From positions 62,001 to 126,000 of the forward strand of contig NZ_VIDQ01000009.1 in NCBI RefSeq assembly GCF_009760915.1: a stretch of 64,000 nucleotides of DNA, read 5' to 3'. The stretch's first letter is position 1. Each line of letters opens with the position of its first letter. Below, piece after piece: positions 39,601 to 47,893 of this stretch. A program made the position numbers and the translations under genes. Under the pieces are notes generated by a model that saw only the letters and a list, made by a program, of their open reading frames with translations, had not been told where the DNA came from and did not search any database. Source of the DNA: Azohydromonas aeria (GTDB lineage Bacteria; Pseudomonadota; Gammaproteobacteria; Burkholderiales; Burkholderiaceae_C).

Positions 39601-39750
39601 CACCACGGGCCGGTCCACGTCGGGCAGCTCGCGCACCTCCACCGCCAGCACCGCGGCCACGCCCATGAGCGCCACCAGCAGGTTCAGCACCAGCGTCAGC
39701 AGCGGGCGGCGCACGCCCAGGCCGGGCAGGTCGTTGCGTTCCTCGCTCAC
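36619..39750 (-). CDS. RND efflux pump, HAE-1-like inner-membrane transporter (1043 aa)
   Basis: This is the AcrB/MexB-type trimeric pump. N-terminal VRRPLLTLVLNLLVALMGVAAVLAVEVRELPDVDRPVVSVTAQYPGASPQTIDAEVTSVIE is typical of the family, the proton-relay aspartates are in LATGLVVDDAIVVLENIQR, and a second repeat ends in LMIGLMAKNGILLVEFADQLRDEG. The length is normal. The start is GTG at 39750, coupled to the adaptor gene. Substrates cannot be read from the sequence, and no local regulator is present. Confidence 0.92.
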   Translation of the reverse strand: MSEERNDLPGLGVRRPLLTLVLNLLVALMGVAAVLAVEVRELPDVDRPVVSVTAQYPGASPQTIDAEVTSVIEGAVARVSGVQRIASSSEENTGRVRIEFSPGTDLDTAAADVREAVSRVQRQLPDRIEQLTVVKADDDATPVVRLAAWSEQLDEQALARRLEQDVVPEFISIDGVADVQLFGARPRQLRVMIDPLRLASHGLAVADVAEALRNAPFDAPSGSLRSRDQELIVRAQSRAVSPEAVEQVLVRSTPQGDVRVGDVAQAVFGPQDATSYVRLDGRPVAGLGIVRQAQSNTIRISEGVHESVRRVNQRFPELRVEVTSDDAVFIRSSVREVLVSLALSVAIVVLTIRLFLGSWRATLVPAATIPVALVGTVAAIWAVGFSINLVTLLALVLATGLVVDDAIVVLENIQRRRAQGLGPRAAAVLGTRQVFFAVLATTAVLIAVFVPIAFLPGTAGRLFREFGFVLAIAVALSSFVALSLGPALGSRLLPEVAEPRGLQARLARVGGRAAGGYARLLERVLRRPWLTLLAALAAAGAAAALFTTLDRELVPPEDRGLIQISATGPDGVGLDYVQRQVDRMEAVLQPLRDSGEIESLLTIVGRWDPNRAWISAPLADWDARERSQGEIIDALRGPMSRIAGVTVSVYGSSSLNVGSGRGGITVAITGEDYARLYEVARTFAQRIESGLPGLSNVEISYQPTQPQLSVQIDRRRAAELGVSLDDLALTLRAMVDGEELVDLNIDDEVVPLLLEARPGAVRGPPDLQHLSVRGAGDALVPLSNLATLREEGVAAELDRHAQRRAIELQADLDSGYALQAAVDDLRALAAQVLPPGTDLILLNDAATLEETSRGVGVTVAIALVVVLLVLVAQFENVPSALVVMGVVPFGIAAGIGALALSGVSLNIYSQIGLVMLIGLMAKNGILLVEFADQLRDEGASVRDAVLEAARVRLRPIAMTLLSTVLGGLPLVLASGAGAEARNSIGWVVFGGLALAAVFTLLLTPLLYLGLARLGRPRAHEGERLQQELQQAAERPDAPAGEAR

Positions 39751-40865
39751 CGCGCCGCCCCTGCCTCGGGAGCCCCGGCGGTGGCCGGCTGCGCTTCCTG
39801 GGGCACCACCGGCAGCCCTTCGCGCAGCCGCTGCACGCCTTCGACCACGACCCGGTCGCCCTCGGCCAGCGCGGCGTCCACCAGCACCTCGCCCTCGCGC
39901 CGCTGCACGATGGTGGCCGGCACCCGCACCGCGCGCCCGTCGCGCACCTGCCACAGCGCCGAGCCGCTGCCGCCCCAGACGATGGCCGCTTCGGGCAGCA
40001 CCGGCAGTCGGCGGCCCGGCAGTTCCATCGCGACGCGGAAGCTCGATCCCGGCAGCACCTCGGCGCGCGGGTTGGCCACGCGGGCACGCACCGCGACGCT
40101 GCGCTGCTGCGCGTCCACCCGCGTGCCCACCGTGTCGATGCGGCCCTGCAGCGCCGGCCCGCCATTCCACGGCGTCGCGCCCAGGCCCTGCCCGGCGCGC
40201 AGCGCGCCCAGGTAGGCCTCGGGCACGGTGAAGTCGATGAGCAGCTCGCTGCGGTCGTCGAGCGTCGCCACCAGGGTGTCGAGCTGCACCCGGTCACCCG
40301 GGTCGAGGTCGGTGAAGCCGATGTGGCCGCTGAAGGGCGCGCGCAGCGTGCGGTCGGCCAGCGCCACGCGGGCCTGCGCCAGCGCGATGCGCGCGGCTTC
40401 CACCGCGGTGCGGCCCTGGTCGATCTGGCTCTCGGACACCGCGCCGACGTCGCCCGTGCGCTCATAGCGCTGCAGCAATTCCTGCGCTTCGCGCAGCCGC
40501 ACCTGCGCCTGCGCCACCGCCAGCTCCTCGCGCCGTGCGTCCAGCCGCAGCAGCGGGGCGCCGGCGCGCACCTGCTGCCCGGCGCGGAACAGCACCTCGC
40601 GCACCTCGCCGGTGGAGGGCGGATACAGCAGCACCGACTGGCGCGCCCGCGCCGTGCCCACGGCCTCGATGCGCGACTGCGCGACCGCGAAGCGCACCGG
40701 CTCCACCAGCACCGGCGCGGCGCGGGGCCCGGCCGGCGGGGCGTCCGCCCGGGACGCGGGCCGGGCGGGCTCGCGCTGCCACCACCACAGCGCCAGCGCG
40801 AGCAGCGCCAGCAGCAGCAGGACGCCGCCAGCCCGGTACAGGCGCGCCCGCTTCACCGCGGGCAT
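39747..40865 (-). CDS. RND efflux periplasmic adaptor (MFP), 372 aa
   Basis: One N-terminal membrane anchor (GGVLLLLALLALALWWW) precedes the membrane-fusion domains. The lipoyl halves are VEAVGTARARQSVLLYPPSTGEVREVLFRAGQQVRAGAPLLRLD and RTLRAPFSGHIGFTDLDPGDRVQLDTLVATL, on either side of a helical hairpin, followed by beta-barrel and membrane-proximal domains. The ATG at 40865 heads the tripartite operon; upstream frame is open to 42998 but runs antisense through the PQQ dehydrogenase. Confidence 0.9.
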   Translation of the reverse strand: MPAVKRARLYRAGGVLLLLALLALALWWWQREPARPASRADAPPAGPRAAPVLVEPVRFAVAQSRIEAVGTARARQSVLLYPPSTGEVREVLFRAGQQVRAGAPLLRLDARREELAVAQAQVRLREAQELLQRYERTGDVGAVSESQIDQGRTAVEAARIALAQARVALADRTLRAPFSGHIGFTDLDPGDRVQLDTLVATLDDRSELLIDFTVPEAYLGALRAGQGLGATPWNGGPALQGRIDTVGTRVDAQQRSVAVRARVANPRAEVLPGSSFRVAMELPGRRLPVLPEAAIVWGGSGSALWQVRDGRAVRVPATIVQRREGEVLVDAALAEGDRVVVEGVQRLREGLPVVPQEAQPATAGAPEAGAAR

Positions 40866-41234
40866 GCCGCGGGGGCGCGCGGCACGGCGCCCGGCACGCG
40901 GCGGCCGGGCAGGCGCGGCATGCGGGCGTGGAGGGCAAGGAAATGGGTCATCGGCTGCAGAGGCGGCAGGGTCGGCGCAGGGACGCGCGCGGCCCACAGC
41001 AATCCGGGCGCCCGCGCGGCCGGGCCAGGCGCTTGCCCCGGCCGCGGGCCACCGGATGCCCGCCGGATCATGGTTGCCGAGCGCAACCAGATCCGGGAGT
41101 TGCCGCAGCTGCAGCATGAAGTTGCTGTTGAAACCAGGGGTACGGTGCCGAACCAAGCATGCCTGCCGGAGTCCATCCGTAGGGCCTGAATCCGCCGGCA
41201 GCCCGCCTGTCGACCAACCGGGAGTGGTGATGCC
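40866..41234. other. Divergent region, RND operon / PQQ dehydrogenase operon
   Basis: This 369-bp region should hold both promoters. CTGCCGG (41164-41170) and CCGGCAG (41196-41202) form an inverted repeat with a 25-nt spacer about 35-70 bp before the dehydrogenase start, a plausible operator. No gene was seen. Confidence 0.5.
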
Positions 41235-43040
41235 ATGACAAGGTACGAAGGCTTGCGGGGCGGGCGACCGTCCCGCCGGATCGGCATGGCATGGATGCTG
41301 GCAGGGCTCATGGGCACCGTGGCGGCGCAGGCCCAGCCCGACGCCCCGCCGGCGGACGACGGCCAGTGGACCATGCCCGCGCGCGACCATGCCAACACCC
41401 GCTACAGCGGGCTGGACCAGGTCCACACCGGCAACGTGGCGCAGCTGCGCCTGGCCTGGACCTTCTCCACCGGCGTGCTGCGCGGGCACGAGGCGGCGCC
41501 GCTGGTGGTGGGCGACACGATGTACGTGGTCACGCCCTATCCGAACATCCTGTACGCGCTGGACCTCACCCGCAGCGGCGCGATGAAGTGGGCCTACAAG
41601 CCGCAGCCGCTGTCGGAGTCGCAGGGCGTGGCCTGCTGCGACGTGGTCAACCGCGGCGCCGCCCACGACGGCGGTCGCATCTTCTTCAACACGCTGGACA
41701 ACCACACGGTGGCGGTGGACGCGCGCAGCGGCAAGGAGCTTTGGAAGACCAGGCTGGGCGACATCGGCCGCGGCGAGACCATGACCATGGCGCCGCTGGT
41801 GGTCAAGGGCAAGGTGCTGGTGGGCAACTCCGGCGGCGAGCTGGGCGTGCGCGGCTGGATCACGGCGCTGGACGCGGCCAGCGGCAGGATCGCCTGGCGC
41901 GCCTACAGCACCGGGCCCGACAGGGACGTGCTCATCGGCCCCGAGTTCAAGCCCTTCTACCCGCAGGACCGCGGCCCGGACCTGGGCGTGCGCACCTGGC
42001 CGCCGGACCTGTGGCGCATCGGCGGCGGCACGGTCTGGGGCTGGATCTCCTACGACCCGCAGCTCGACCTCATCTTCTACGGCACCAGCAACCCCGCGCC
42101 CTGGAACGGCGACCAGCGCCCGGGCGACAACAAGTGGACGGCCTCGCTGTTCGCGCGCCGCCCCGACACCGGCGCGGCGGTCTGGGCCTACCAGTGGAAC
42201 CCGCACGACGCGCACGACTACGACGGCACCAACGAGAACGTCGTGGTCGAGCTGCAGATCAAGGGGCAGAAGCGCAAGGTGCTGCTGCACCCGGAGCGCA
42301 ACGGCTTCCTGTACGTGCACGACGCCGCCACCGGCGAGGTGCTCTCGGCCGAGCCCTTCGTGTTCACGAACTCGATCCGCCGCGTGGACCTCGAAACCGG
42401 CCGGCCGGAGATCGTGGAGGAGAAGAAGCCCAGGCAGGGCCGCACGGTGCGCGACATCTGCCCCTCCGCGCCCGGCGGCAAGGACTGGCAGCCCTCGGCC
42501 TTCTCGCCGCGCACGGGCTGGCTCTACATGGCGCACAACAACCTGTGCATGGACTTCGAGGCCACGCGCGCCAACTACGTCGCCGGCACGCCGTTCCTGG
42601 GCGCGAAGGTGACGCAGAAGGCCGGCCCCGGCGGCCACCGCGGCGCCTTCACCGCGTGGGACCCGGTGGCCGCCCGGCCGGTGTGGCAGATCAAGGAGAA
42701 CTTCCCGGCCTGGAGCGGCGTGGTGGCCACCGCCGGCGACGTGGTGTTCTACGGCACGCTGGACCGCTGGTTCCGCGCCGTGCACGCGCGCACCGGCGAG
42801 GTGCTGTGGCAGCACCGCGTGGGCTCGGGCATCGTCGGCCAGCCCATCACCTACCGCGGCCCGGACGGCAAGCAGTACGTGGCGGTGCTCGCCGGCGTGG
42901 GCGGCTGGGCCGGGGCCATCGTCGCGGGCAACCTCGACGCGCGCGACGGCACCGGGGCGCTGGGCATGGTGGCCGCCACGCGTGACCTGCCCGAGCACAC
43001 GCCCCAGGGCGGCACGCTCTACGTGTTCGCGCTGCCATGA
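41235..43040 (+). CDS. XoxF-like PQQ-dependent alcohol dehydrogenase, lanthanide type (601 aa)
   Basis: This is a periplasmic quinoprotein with an eight-bladed propeller. After a signal peptide ending in AAQAQ, the vicinal disulfide is Cys134-Cys135 (VACCDVVNRG). Metal and PQQ ligands are Glu202 (GNSGGELGVRG), Asn286 (TSNPAPWN) and the catalytic Asp328 in HDYDG; Asp330, two residues later, is the extra lanthanide ligand of XoxF-type enzymes, replaced by Ala in MxaF. No heme domain is fused. It is first in an operon with cytochrome c and oxidase genes and with a XoxJ-like gene at the end. The alcohol substrate is not determined; methanol or a longer alcohol is possible. Confidence 0.85.
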   Translation: MTRYEGLRGGRPSRRIGMAWMLAGLMGTVAAQAQPDAPPADDGQWTMPARDHANTRYSGLDQVHTGNVAQLRLAWTFSTGVLRGHEAAPLVVGDTMYVVTPYPNILYALDLTRSGAMKWAYKPQPLSESQGVACCDVVNRGAAHDGGRIFFNTLDNHTVAVDARSGKELWKTRLGDIGRGETMTMAPLVVKGKVLVGNSGGELGVRGWITALDAASGRIAWRAYSTGPDRDVLIGPEFKPFYPQDRGPDLGVRTWPPDLWRIGGGTVWGWISYDPQLDLIFYGTSNPAPWNGDQRPGDNKWTASLFARRPDTGAAVWAYQWNPHDAHDYDGTNENVVVELQIKGQKRKVLLHPERNGFLYVHDAATGEVLSAEPFVFTNSIRRVDLETGRPEIVEEKKPRQGRTVRDICPSAPGGKDWQPSAFSPRTGWLYMAHNNLCMDFEATRANYVAGTPFLGAKVTQKAGPGGHRGAFTAWDPVAARPVWQIKENFPAWSGVVATAGDVVFYGTLDRWFRAVHARTGEVLWQHRVGSGIVGQPITYRGPDGKQYVAVLAGVGGWAGAIVAGNLDARDGTGALGMVAATRDLPEHTPQGGTLYVFALP

Positions 43041-43633
43041 GCTGCATCCAGCCCGGCGATCCCGCCATGCCGCCCGCCCGGGCGACGGCGCGGCGACCCG
43101 GGCCGCGACCCGGGCTGCGGGGTCCGGCGCTGGCGCTGCTGCTGCTCCTGCTGGCGGCCTGTGATCGCGAGCGCAACGACCCTCGCCGCGCGGCGCCGCC
43201 GCTGCCCGGCAGCGAGGCGCACGTGCGCACCAGCGAGCTGCTGCCCGGCGGCGCGGCCACGGGGCTGGAGCGGCCCAATCCCTATGCCGGCGATGCGCAG
43301 GCCATCCGCGAAGGCGAGCGGCTGTACGGCTGGTTCAACTGCAGCGGCTGCCATGCCGGCGGCGGCGGCGGCATGGGCCCGCCGCTGATGGACCGGCAGT
43401 GGATCTACGGCAGCCGCCCCTCCAGCGTCTATGCCTCCATCGTCTCGGGCCGCCCGGGCGGCATGCCGGCCTTCGGCGGGCTGCTCAACGAGCAGCAGGT
43501 GTGGCAGCTGGTGGCCTACATCGAGACCATGGGCGGCATGGGCCCGGGGGGCGACGAACGCGGCGGCGAGGGCCGGCACGACCCGCCGCCGCAGCCGCCC
43601 GGCGACGCGGCGCCGGACAAGGGGCGCGAATGA
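43037..43633 (+). CDS. Lipoprotein cytochrome c, presumed electron acceptor of the dehydrogenase (198 aa)
   Basis: A lipobox (LLAAC, Cys42) and one heme c motif (CSGCH, residues 102-106) are present, with GGMPAFGG offering a Met axial ligand. It is membrane-tethered, unlike the soluble cytochrome cL XoxG, but takes the same operon position after the dehydrogenase. The ATG at 43037 overlaps its stop; an ATG at 43067 would give a more usual lipoprotein signal. The C-terminus is Gly/Pro-rich and charged. Confidence 0.85.
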   Translation: MSCIQPGDPAMPPARATARRPGPRPGLRGPALALLLLLLAACDRERNDPRRAAPPLPGSEAHVRTSELLPGGAATGLERPNPYAGDAQAIREGERLYGWFNCSGCHAGGGGGMGPPLMDRQWIYGSRPSSVYASIVSGRPGGMPAFGGLLNEQQVWQLVAYIETMGGMGPGGDERGGEGRHDPPPQPPGDAAPDKGRE

Positions 43634-44673
43634 CGCCGCGGCCGTGCATCTCCCGGCTGTGCCGCCCGTGCCGCCGCGTGGCGGGCCTGGCTGGGCTGGG
43701 CCTGGCCGCGCTGCCGGTGCTGGCGCAGTCCTGGGCCCAGTCGGCGCTGGACCCGGCCGGTCCGCAGGCGCGGCAGCTGGCCGTGCTGTCGTGGTGGATG
43801 TTCGGCATTGCCGCCGCGGTGCTGGCCGGCGTGACGCTGCTGGTGCTGTGGGCGGTGCTGCGCGGGCGCCGCGGCGCGCAGGATCGGCCGCTGGGCACGC
43901 GGCGCGGGCTGTGGGTGGTGGTGGGCGGAGGGGTGCTGCTGCCGCTGGTCAGCGCCATCGCGCTGCTGGGCGCGAGCCTGGCGGTGGGGCGCGAAACCTC
44001 GGGGCCGGGGCCCGGGGGCGCGCTCGTGGTCGAGGTCACCGGGCACCGCTGGTGGTGGGAGGCGCACTACCTGGACCCGCAGGGGCTGCGCGTGGCCACC
44101 GTCGCCAACGAGCTGCACGTGCCCGTGGGGCGCCCGGTGCGGGTGCTGCTCAAGAGCGAGGACGTGATCCACAGCTTCTGGGCGCCCAACCTGCAGGGCA
44201 AGACCGACATGGTGCCCGGGCGCACCAACGTCGCGTGGTTCCAGGCCGAGCGCGAGGGCACCTGGCGCGGGCAGTGCGCCGAGTTCTGCGGGCTGCAGCA
44301 CGCGATGATGGCCTTCCTGATCGTGGCCGAGCCGCCGGCGCGGTTCGAGGCCTGGCTGCAGCGCCAGGCGCAGCCCGCGGCCGAGCCGGCCGACGCGCTG
44401 GCGCGGCAGGGGCGGCAGCTGTTCGAAAGCCGCGCCTGCGTGATGTGCCACGCGGTGCGCGGCACCGTGGCCGCGGGGCAGGTGGCGCCGGACCTCACGC
44501 ACCTGGCCTCGCGCCGCACGCTGGCCGCGGGGCGGCTGCCCAACAACCGCGGCTCGCTGGCGGCCTGGATCGTCGATCCGCAGCAGGTCAAGCCCGGCAC
44601 CACCATGCCGCCCACGCGGCTGTCCGGCGACGAGCTGCACGCGCTGCTGCACTACCTGGAGGGCCTGCGCTGA
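43630..44673 (+). CDS. Cytochrome c oxidase subunit II with fused cytochrome c (caa3-type), 347 aa
   Basis: A signal sequence and two membrane helices precede a CuA domain with His181, Cys216, Glu218, Cys220, His224 and Met227 (GQCAEFCGLQHAMM). A C-terminal cytochrome c domain carries CVMCH (270-274) and KPGTTMPP with the axial Met. This is the classical caa3 subunit II, which can take electrons directly from the upstream cytochrome. The ATG overlaps the stop of the upstream gene. Confidence 0.92.
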   Translation: MTPRPCISRLCRPCRRVAGLAGLGLAALPVLAQSWAQSALDPAGPQARQLAVLSWWMFGIAAAVLAGVTLLVLWAVLRGRRGAQDRPLGTRRGLWVVVGGGVLLPLVSAIALLGASLAVGRETSGPGPGGALVVEVTGHRWWWEAHYLDPQGLRVATVANELHVPVGRPVRVLLKSEDVIHSFWAPNLQGKTDMVPGRTNVAWFQAEREGTWRGQCAEFCGLQHAMMAFLIVAEPPARFEAWLQRQAQPAAEPADALARQGRQLFESRACVMCHAVRGTVAAGQVAPDLTHLASRRTLAAGRLPNNRGSLAAWIVDPQQVKPGTTMPPTRLSGDELHALLHYLEGLR

Positions 44674-46652
44674 TGCCCGCCGACCTCGCGGCCCCGCACC
44701 CTCCCGGCCCGCGCCGCGCGGGCGGCCCGGACGGGCCCGCGCCGAGGCCCATGCCGCCCGTGGACGACAGCCCGGCCGAGACGGCGCGGCTGGACCGCAC
44801 CTGGGCCTCGCCCAGCGGCTTTCCCGGCTGGTTCATGCCGGTGAACCAGCGCGTCATCGGCAAGCGCTTCATCGTCACGGCCTTCGTGTTCTTCGCGCTG
44901 GCCGGGGTGCAGGCGCTGCTGATGCGCACGCAACTGGCGCAGGCCGAGAACACGCTGCTCACGCCCGAGCTCTACAACCAGCTCATGACCGTGCACGGCA
45001 CGGTGATGATGTTCTTCTTCGCCGTGCCGGTGATGGAGGGCTTCGCCATCTACATCGTGCCGCTGATGCTGGGCACGCGCGACATGGCGTTTCCGCGCCT
45101 CAATGCCTTCGGCTACTACCTGTACCTGATCGCCGGCATCACGATCTACGTGTTTACGTTCCTGAGCCTGGCGCCCGACACCGGCTGGTTCAGCTACGTG
45201 CCGCTGGCCAACAAGGTTTTCTCGCCCTCGATGGGCGTGGACATGTGGGCCACCGTGATCACGTTCTTCGAGATCTCGGCTCTGGTGGCGGCGGTGGAGA
45301 TGATCGTCACCATCTTCAAGCAGCGCGCGCCGGGCATGAGCCTCAACCGCATGCCGCTGTTCGTGTGGGCGGCGCTGGTGATGTCGTTCATGATCGTGTT
45401 CGCCATGCCGCCGGTGATGGTGGCGAGCTTCATGCTGGCGCTGGACCGCATGGCCGGCACCGCGTTCTTCGACCCCGCCGCCGGGGGCGACCCGCTGCTG
45501 TGGCAGCACCTGTTCTGGTTCTTCGGCCACCCCGAGGTCTACATCATCTTCGTGCCGGCGCTGGGCATGGTCTCGTCCATCGTCGTGGCGTTCTCGCGCC
45601 GCCCGGTGTTCGGCTACACCGCCATGGTCGTGTCGCTGGTGGCCACCGGCATGATCGCCTTCGGGCTGTGGGTGCACCACATGTTCACCGCCGGGCTGCC
45701 GCACCTGGGCATGAGCTTCTTCAGCGCCGCGAGCATGCTCATCGCCATACCCAGCGGGGTGCAGATCTTCTGCTGGATCGTCACGCTCTGGGGCGCCCGG
45801 GTGCGCCTGGCCACGCCCATGCTGTTCGTGCTGGGCTTCTTCTTCATCTTCGTGCTGGGCGGGCTCACCGGGGTGATGGTGGCCTCGGTGCCCTTCGACA
45901 CCCAGGTGCACGACAGCTACTTCGTCGTGGCGCACCTGCACTACGTCCTCATCGGCGGAGCGGTGTTCCCGCTGTTCGGCGGGCTGTACTTCTGGTTCCC
46001 CAAGCTCACCGGCCGCATGCTGGGCGAGCGGCTTGGGCGCTGGTCGGCGGGGCTGATGTTCGCCGGCTTCAACGCCACCTTCTTCCCCATGCACCAGCTC
46101 GGCCTGGAGGGCATGCCGCGGCGCGTCTACACCTACCTGCACGGCTCGGGCTGGGAGCAGCTCAACCTGCTGGCCACGCTGGGCGCCGCGGTGCTGGCCC
46201 TGGGCGTGCTGCTGACGCTGGCGAACGTGCTGTGGAGCCTCAGGCGCGGCGAGCGCGCGGGCGACAACCCCTGGGGCGCGGACACGCTGGAATGGGCCAC
46301 CCGCTCGCCGCCGGCCAACTACAACCACCGGCACCTGCCGGTGGTGACCTCGCGCTGGCCGCTGTGGGAGCGCGAGCCGGGGCGTCGCCCGGTGGTGGTG
46401 GGCATCCGCAGCAACTGCCGCGAGGTGCTGCGCACCACCGTCGTGGACGCGCAGCCGCAGGGCACGGTGGTGCTGCCGGCGCCCTCGATCTGGCCCTTCC
46501 TGCTGGCGCTGGCGGTGGCCACGGGCTTCATCGGCTTCATGTTCCACCCGGCCTGGCTGGCGGTGGGCTTCATCGCCAGCTTCGCCGCCATCGTCGGCTG
46601 GCTGTGGCCCGACCCGGACCACTGGCGCCATGCCCAGGAGCGTGCCGGATGA
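44673..46652 (+). CDS. Cytochrome c oxidase subunit I (caa3-type), 659 aa
   Basis: The conserved residues are present: heme a ligand in MTVHGTVMMFFF, GHPEVYI with the cross-linked His-Tyr pair and the E of A1-type oxidases, WVHHMFTAG for CuB and VAHLHYVLIGG for the last heme ligands. The C-terminal extension beyond the 12 helices has further hydrophobic segments (WPFLLALAVATGFIGFMF and AVGFIASFAAIVGWLW), usual for long CtaD types. TGATG couples it to coxB. It ends in a short tail. Confidence 0.93.
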   Translation: MPADLAAPHPPGPRRAGGPDGPAPRPMPPVDDSPAETARLDRTWASPSGFPGWFMPVNQRVIGKRFIVTAFVFFALAGVQALLMRTQLAQAENTLLTPELYNQLMTVHGTVMMFFFAVPVMEGFAIYIVPLMLGTRDMAFPRLNAFGYYLYLIAGITIYVFTFLSLAPDTGWFSYVPLANKVFSPSMGVDMWATVITFFEISALVAAVEMIVTIFKQRAPGMSLNRMPLFVWAALVMSFMIVFAMPPVMVASFMLALDRMAGTAFFDPAAGGDPLLWQHLFWFFGHPEVYIIFVPALGMVSSIVVAFSRRPVFGYTAMVVSLVATGMIAFGLWVHHMFTAGLPHLGMSFFSAASMLIAIPSGVQIFCWIVTLWGARVRLATPMLFVLGFFFIFVLGGLTGVMVASVPFDTQVHDSYFVVAHLHYVLIGGAVFPLFGGLYFWFPKLTGRMLGERLGRWSAGLMFAGFNATFFPMHQLGLEGMPRRVYTYLHGSGWEQLNLLATLGAAVLALGVLLTLANVLWSLRRGERAGDNPWGADTLEWATRSPPANYNHRHLPVVTSRWPLWEREPGRRPVVVGIRSNCREVLRTTVVDAQPQGTVVLPAPSIWPFLLALAVATGFIGFMFHPAWLAVGFIASFAAIVGWLWPDPDHWRHAQERAG

Positions 46653-46694
46653 GCCCGCAACCGCGCCGCCGCCGCCCGGCCGCCGGAGGCCGCC

Positions 46695-47399
46695 ATGGGC
46701 ACTGACGCCCGCCCGCTGCCGCCGCGGGCGCTGGCCCCGGACCCGGACCGCGGCGCCGGGGACGCCGCGCCGCGCGAGGGCGCGCCGCCGCTGGGGGCGC
46801 CCTACGGCGCCGTCGATGCCGGCGTGCTGCCGAGCTACGGCCACCGCGCCGACATGCCGCTGTGGTGGGGCATGGCCGGGCTCATCACCATCGAGTGCGT
46901 CGTGTTCAGCACCCTGGTGGCGAGCTACTTCTACCTGGGCCTGCAGCATCCGCAGTGGCCGCTGCCCGGCGTCAAGACGCCCGACGTGACGCTGCCCGCC
47001 TTCGGCACGCTGGTGCTGGCGGCCAGCAGCCTGTTCATGCACCTGGCCGACAAGGCGGTGGACCAGGACCGCCGGGGCCGGCTGTTCTGGATGCTGGTGG
47101 CCAGCATCGTGCCGGCGCTGCTGTTCCTGGGGCTCAAGACCTGGGAGTACAGCCACAAGGACTTCCGCTGGGACTCGCATGCCTACGGCTCCATCGTCTG
47201 GCTGATCGTGGCCTTCCACAGCGCGCACGTGCTGTCGGTGGTGCTCAAGACCATCGTGGTGGCGATCCTGGCGCGGCGCGGCTTCTTCCATTCCAGCAAC
47301 CGGCTGGCGATCACGGTCAACGGCTTCTACTGGCACTTCGTGGTCATCGTCTGGCTGCCGCTGTTCGCGGTGCTGTACCTGTCGCCGAGGGTGTCATGA
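46695..47399 (+). CDS. Cytochrome c oxidase subunit III (234 aa)
   Basis: After a Pro-rich N-terminus, five helices with the subunit III pattern follow, including ASSLFMHLADKAVDQDRRGRLFWML, LGLKTWEYSHKDF (LxxxEY-type) and FYWHFVVIVWLPLFAVLY at the end. GGAGG lies upstream of the ATG at 46695. An 18-codon open frame (46649-46705) overlaps both the end of subunit I and this start, perhaps only as a coupling device. The ATGA at its end couples it to the next gene. Confidence 0.92.
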   Translation: MGTDARPLPPRALAPDPDRGAGDAAPREGAPPLGAPYGAVDAGVLPSYGHRADMPLWWGMAGLITIECVVFSTLVASYFYLGLQHPQWPLPGVKTPDVTLPAFGTLVLAASSLFMHLADKAVDQDRRGRLFWMLVASIVPALLFLGLKTWEYSHKDFRWDSHAYGSIVWLIVAFHSAHVLSVVLKTIVVAILARRGFFHSSNRLAITVNGFYWHFVVIVWLPLFAVLYLSPRVS

Positions 47400-47770
47400 G
47401 CGCGTCCCCGCAGCGCCCACTCGAAGGTCGCCACCTGCTGCGGCTGTGGCTGGGCCTGCTGCTGCCGGGCGTGGGCTGGGCGCTGCAGCTGGCGGTGAAC
47501 TACGCCGCCGTGCCGTGGCTGTGCGACGCGGGCCGCAGCCGGCTGTGGCTGCTGGCGCCGACCCTGGGTGCGCTGGTGCTGGCGGCGCTGGGACTGGCCA
47601 TCGCCTGGCGGCTGTGGCGCGGCAGCGGCGGCGGCTGGGAGGCCGCGGGCGGCGAGCATGCCGACCACACCCGCTTCATGTCGCTGTGCGCGCTGCTATT
47701 GGGGGGATTCGTGTCGCTGCTGATCCTGCTGCAGGCGCTGCCCGGCGCCTGGCTGACGCCATGCGATTGA
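47396..47770 (+). CDS. Membrane protein of the oxidase operon (124 aa), unrecognised
   Basis: Three hydrophobic stretches are visible (LWLGLLLPGVGWALQLAVNY, LWLLAPTLGALVLAALGLAIAWRLW, FMSLCALLLGGFVSLLILLQALPGAWL). I do not recognise the family by sequence. Proteins of this size occur in oxidase operons before ctaG and may serve in assembly. The ATG overlaps the subunit III stop, and its stop lies just after the ATG at 47761 of the apparently frameshifted CtaG. Confidence 0.7.
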   Translation: MSASPQRPLEGRHLLRLWLGLLLPGVGWALQLAVNYAAVPWLCDAGRSRLWLLAPTLGALVLAALGLAIAWRLWRGSGGGWEAAGGEHADHTRFMSLCALLLGGFVSLLILLQALPGAWLTPCD

Positions 47771-47893
47771 ACGCCGCCTCCCGCATCGGCCTGGCGCTGC
47801 TGGCCGCGCTGGCGTGCGCGGCCGGACGGGGACACACGGCCGCTGTGGCAGGCCTGGTCCGGGCAGCTCTGGCTGTGGGCGCTGTGGCTGGGC

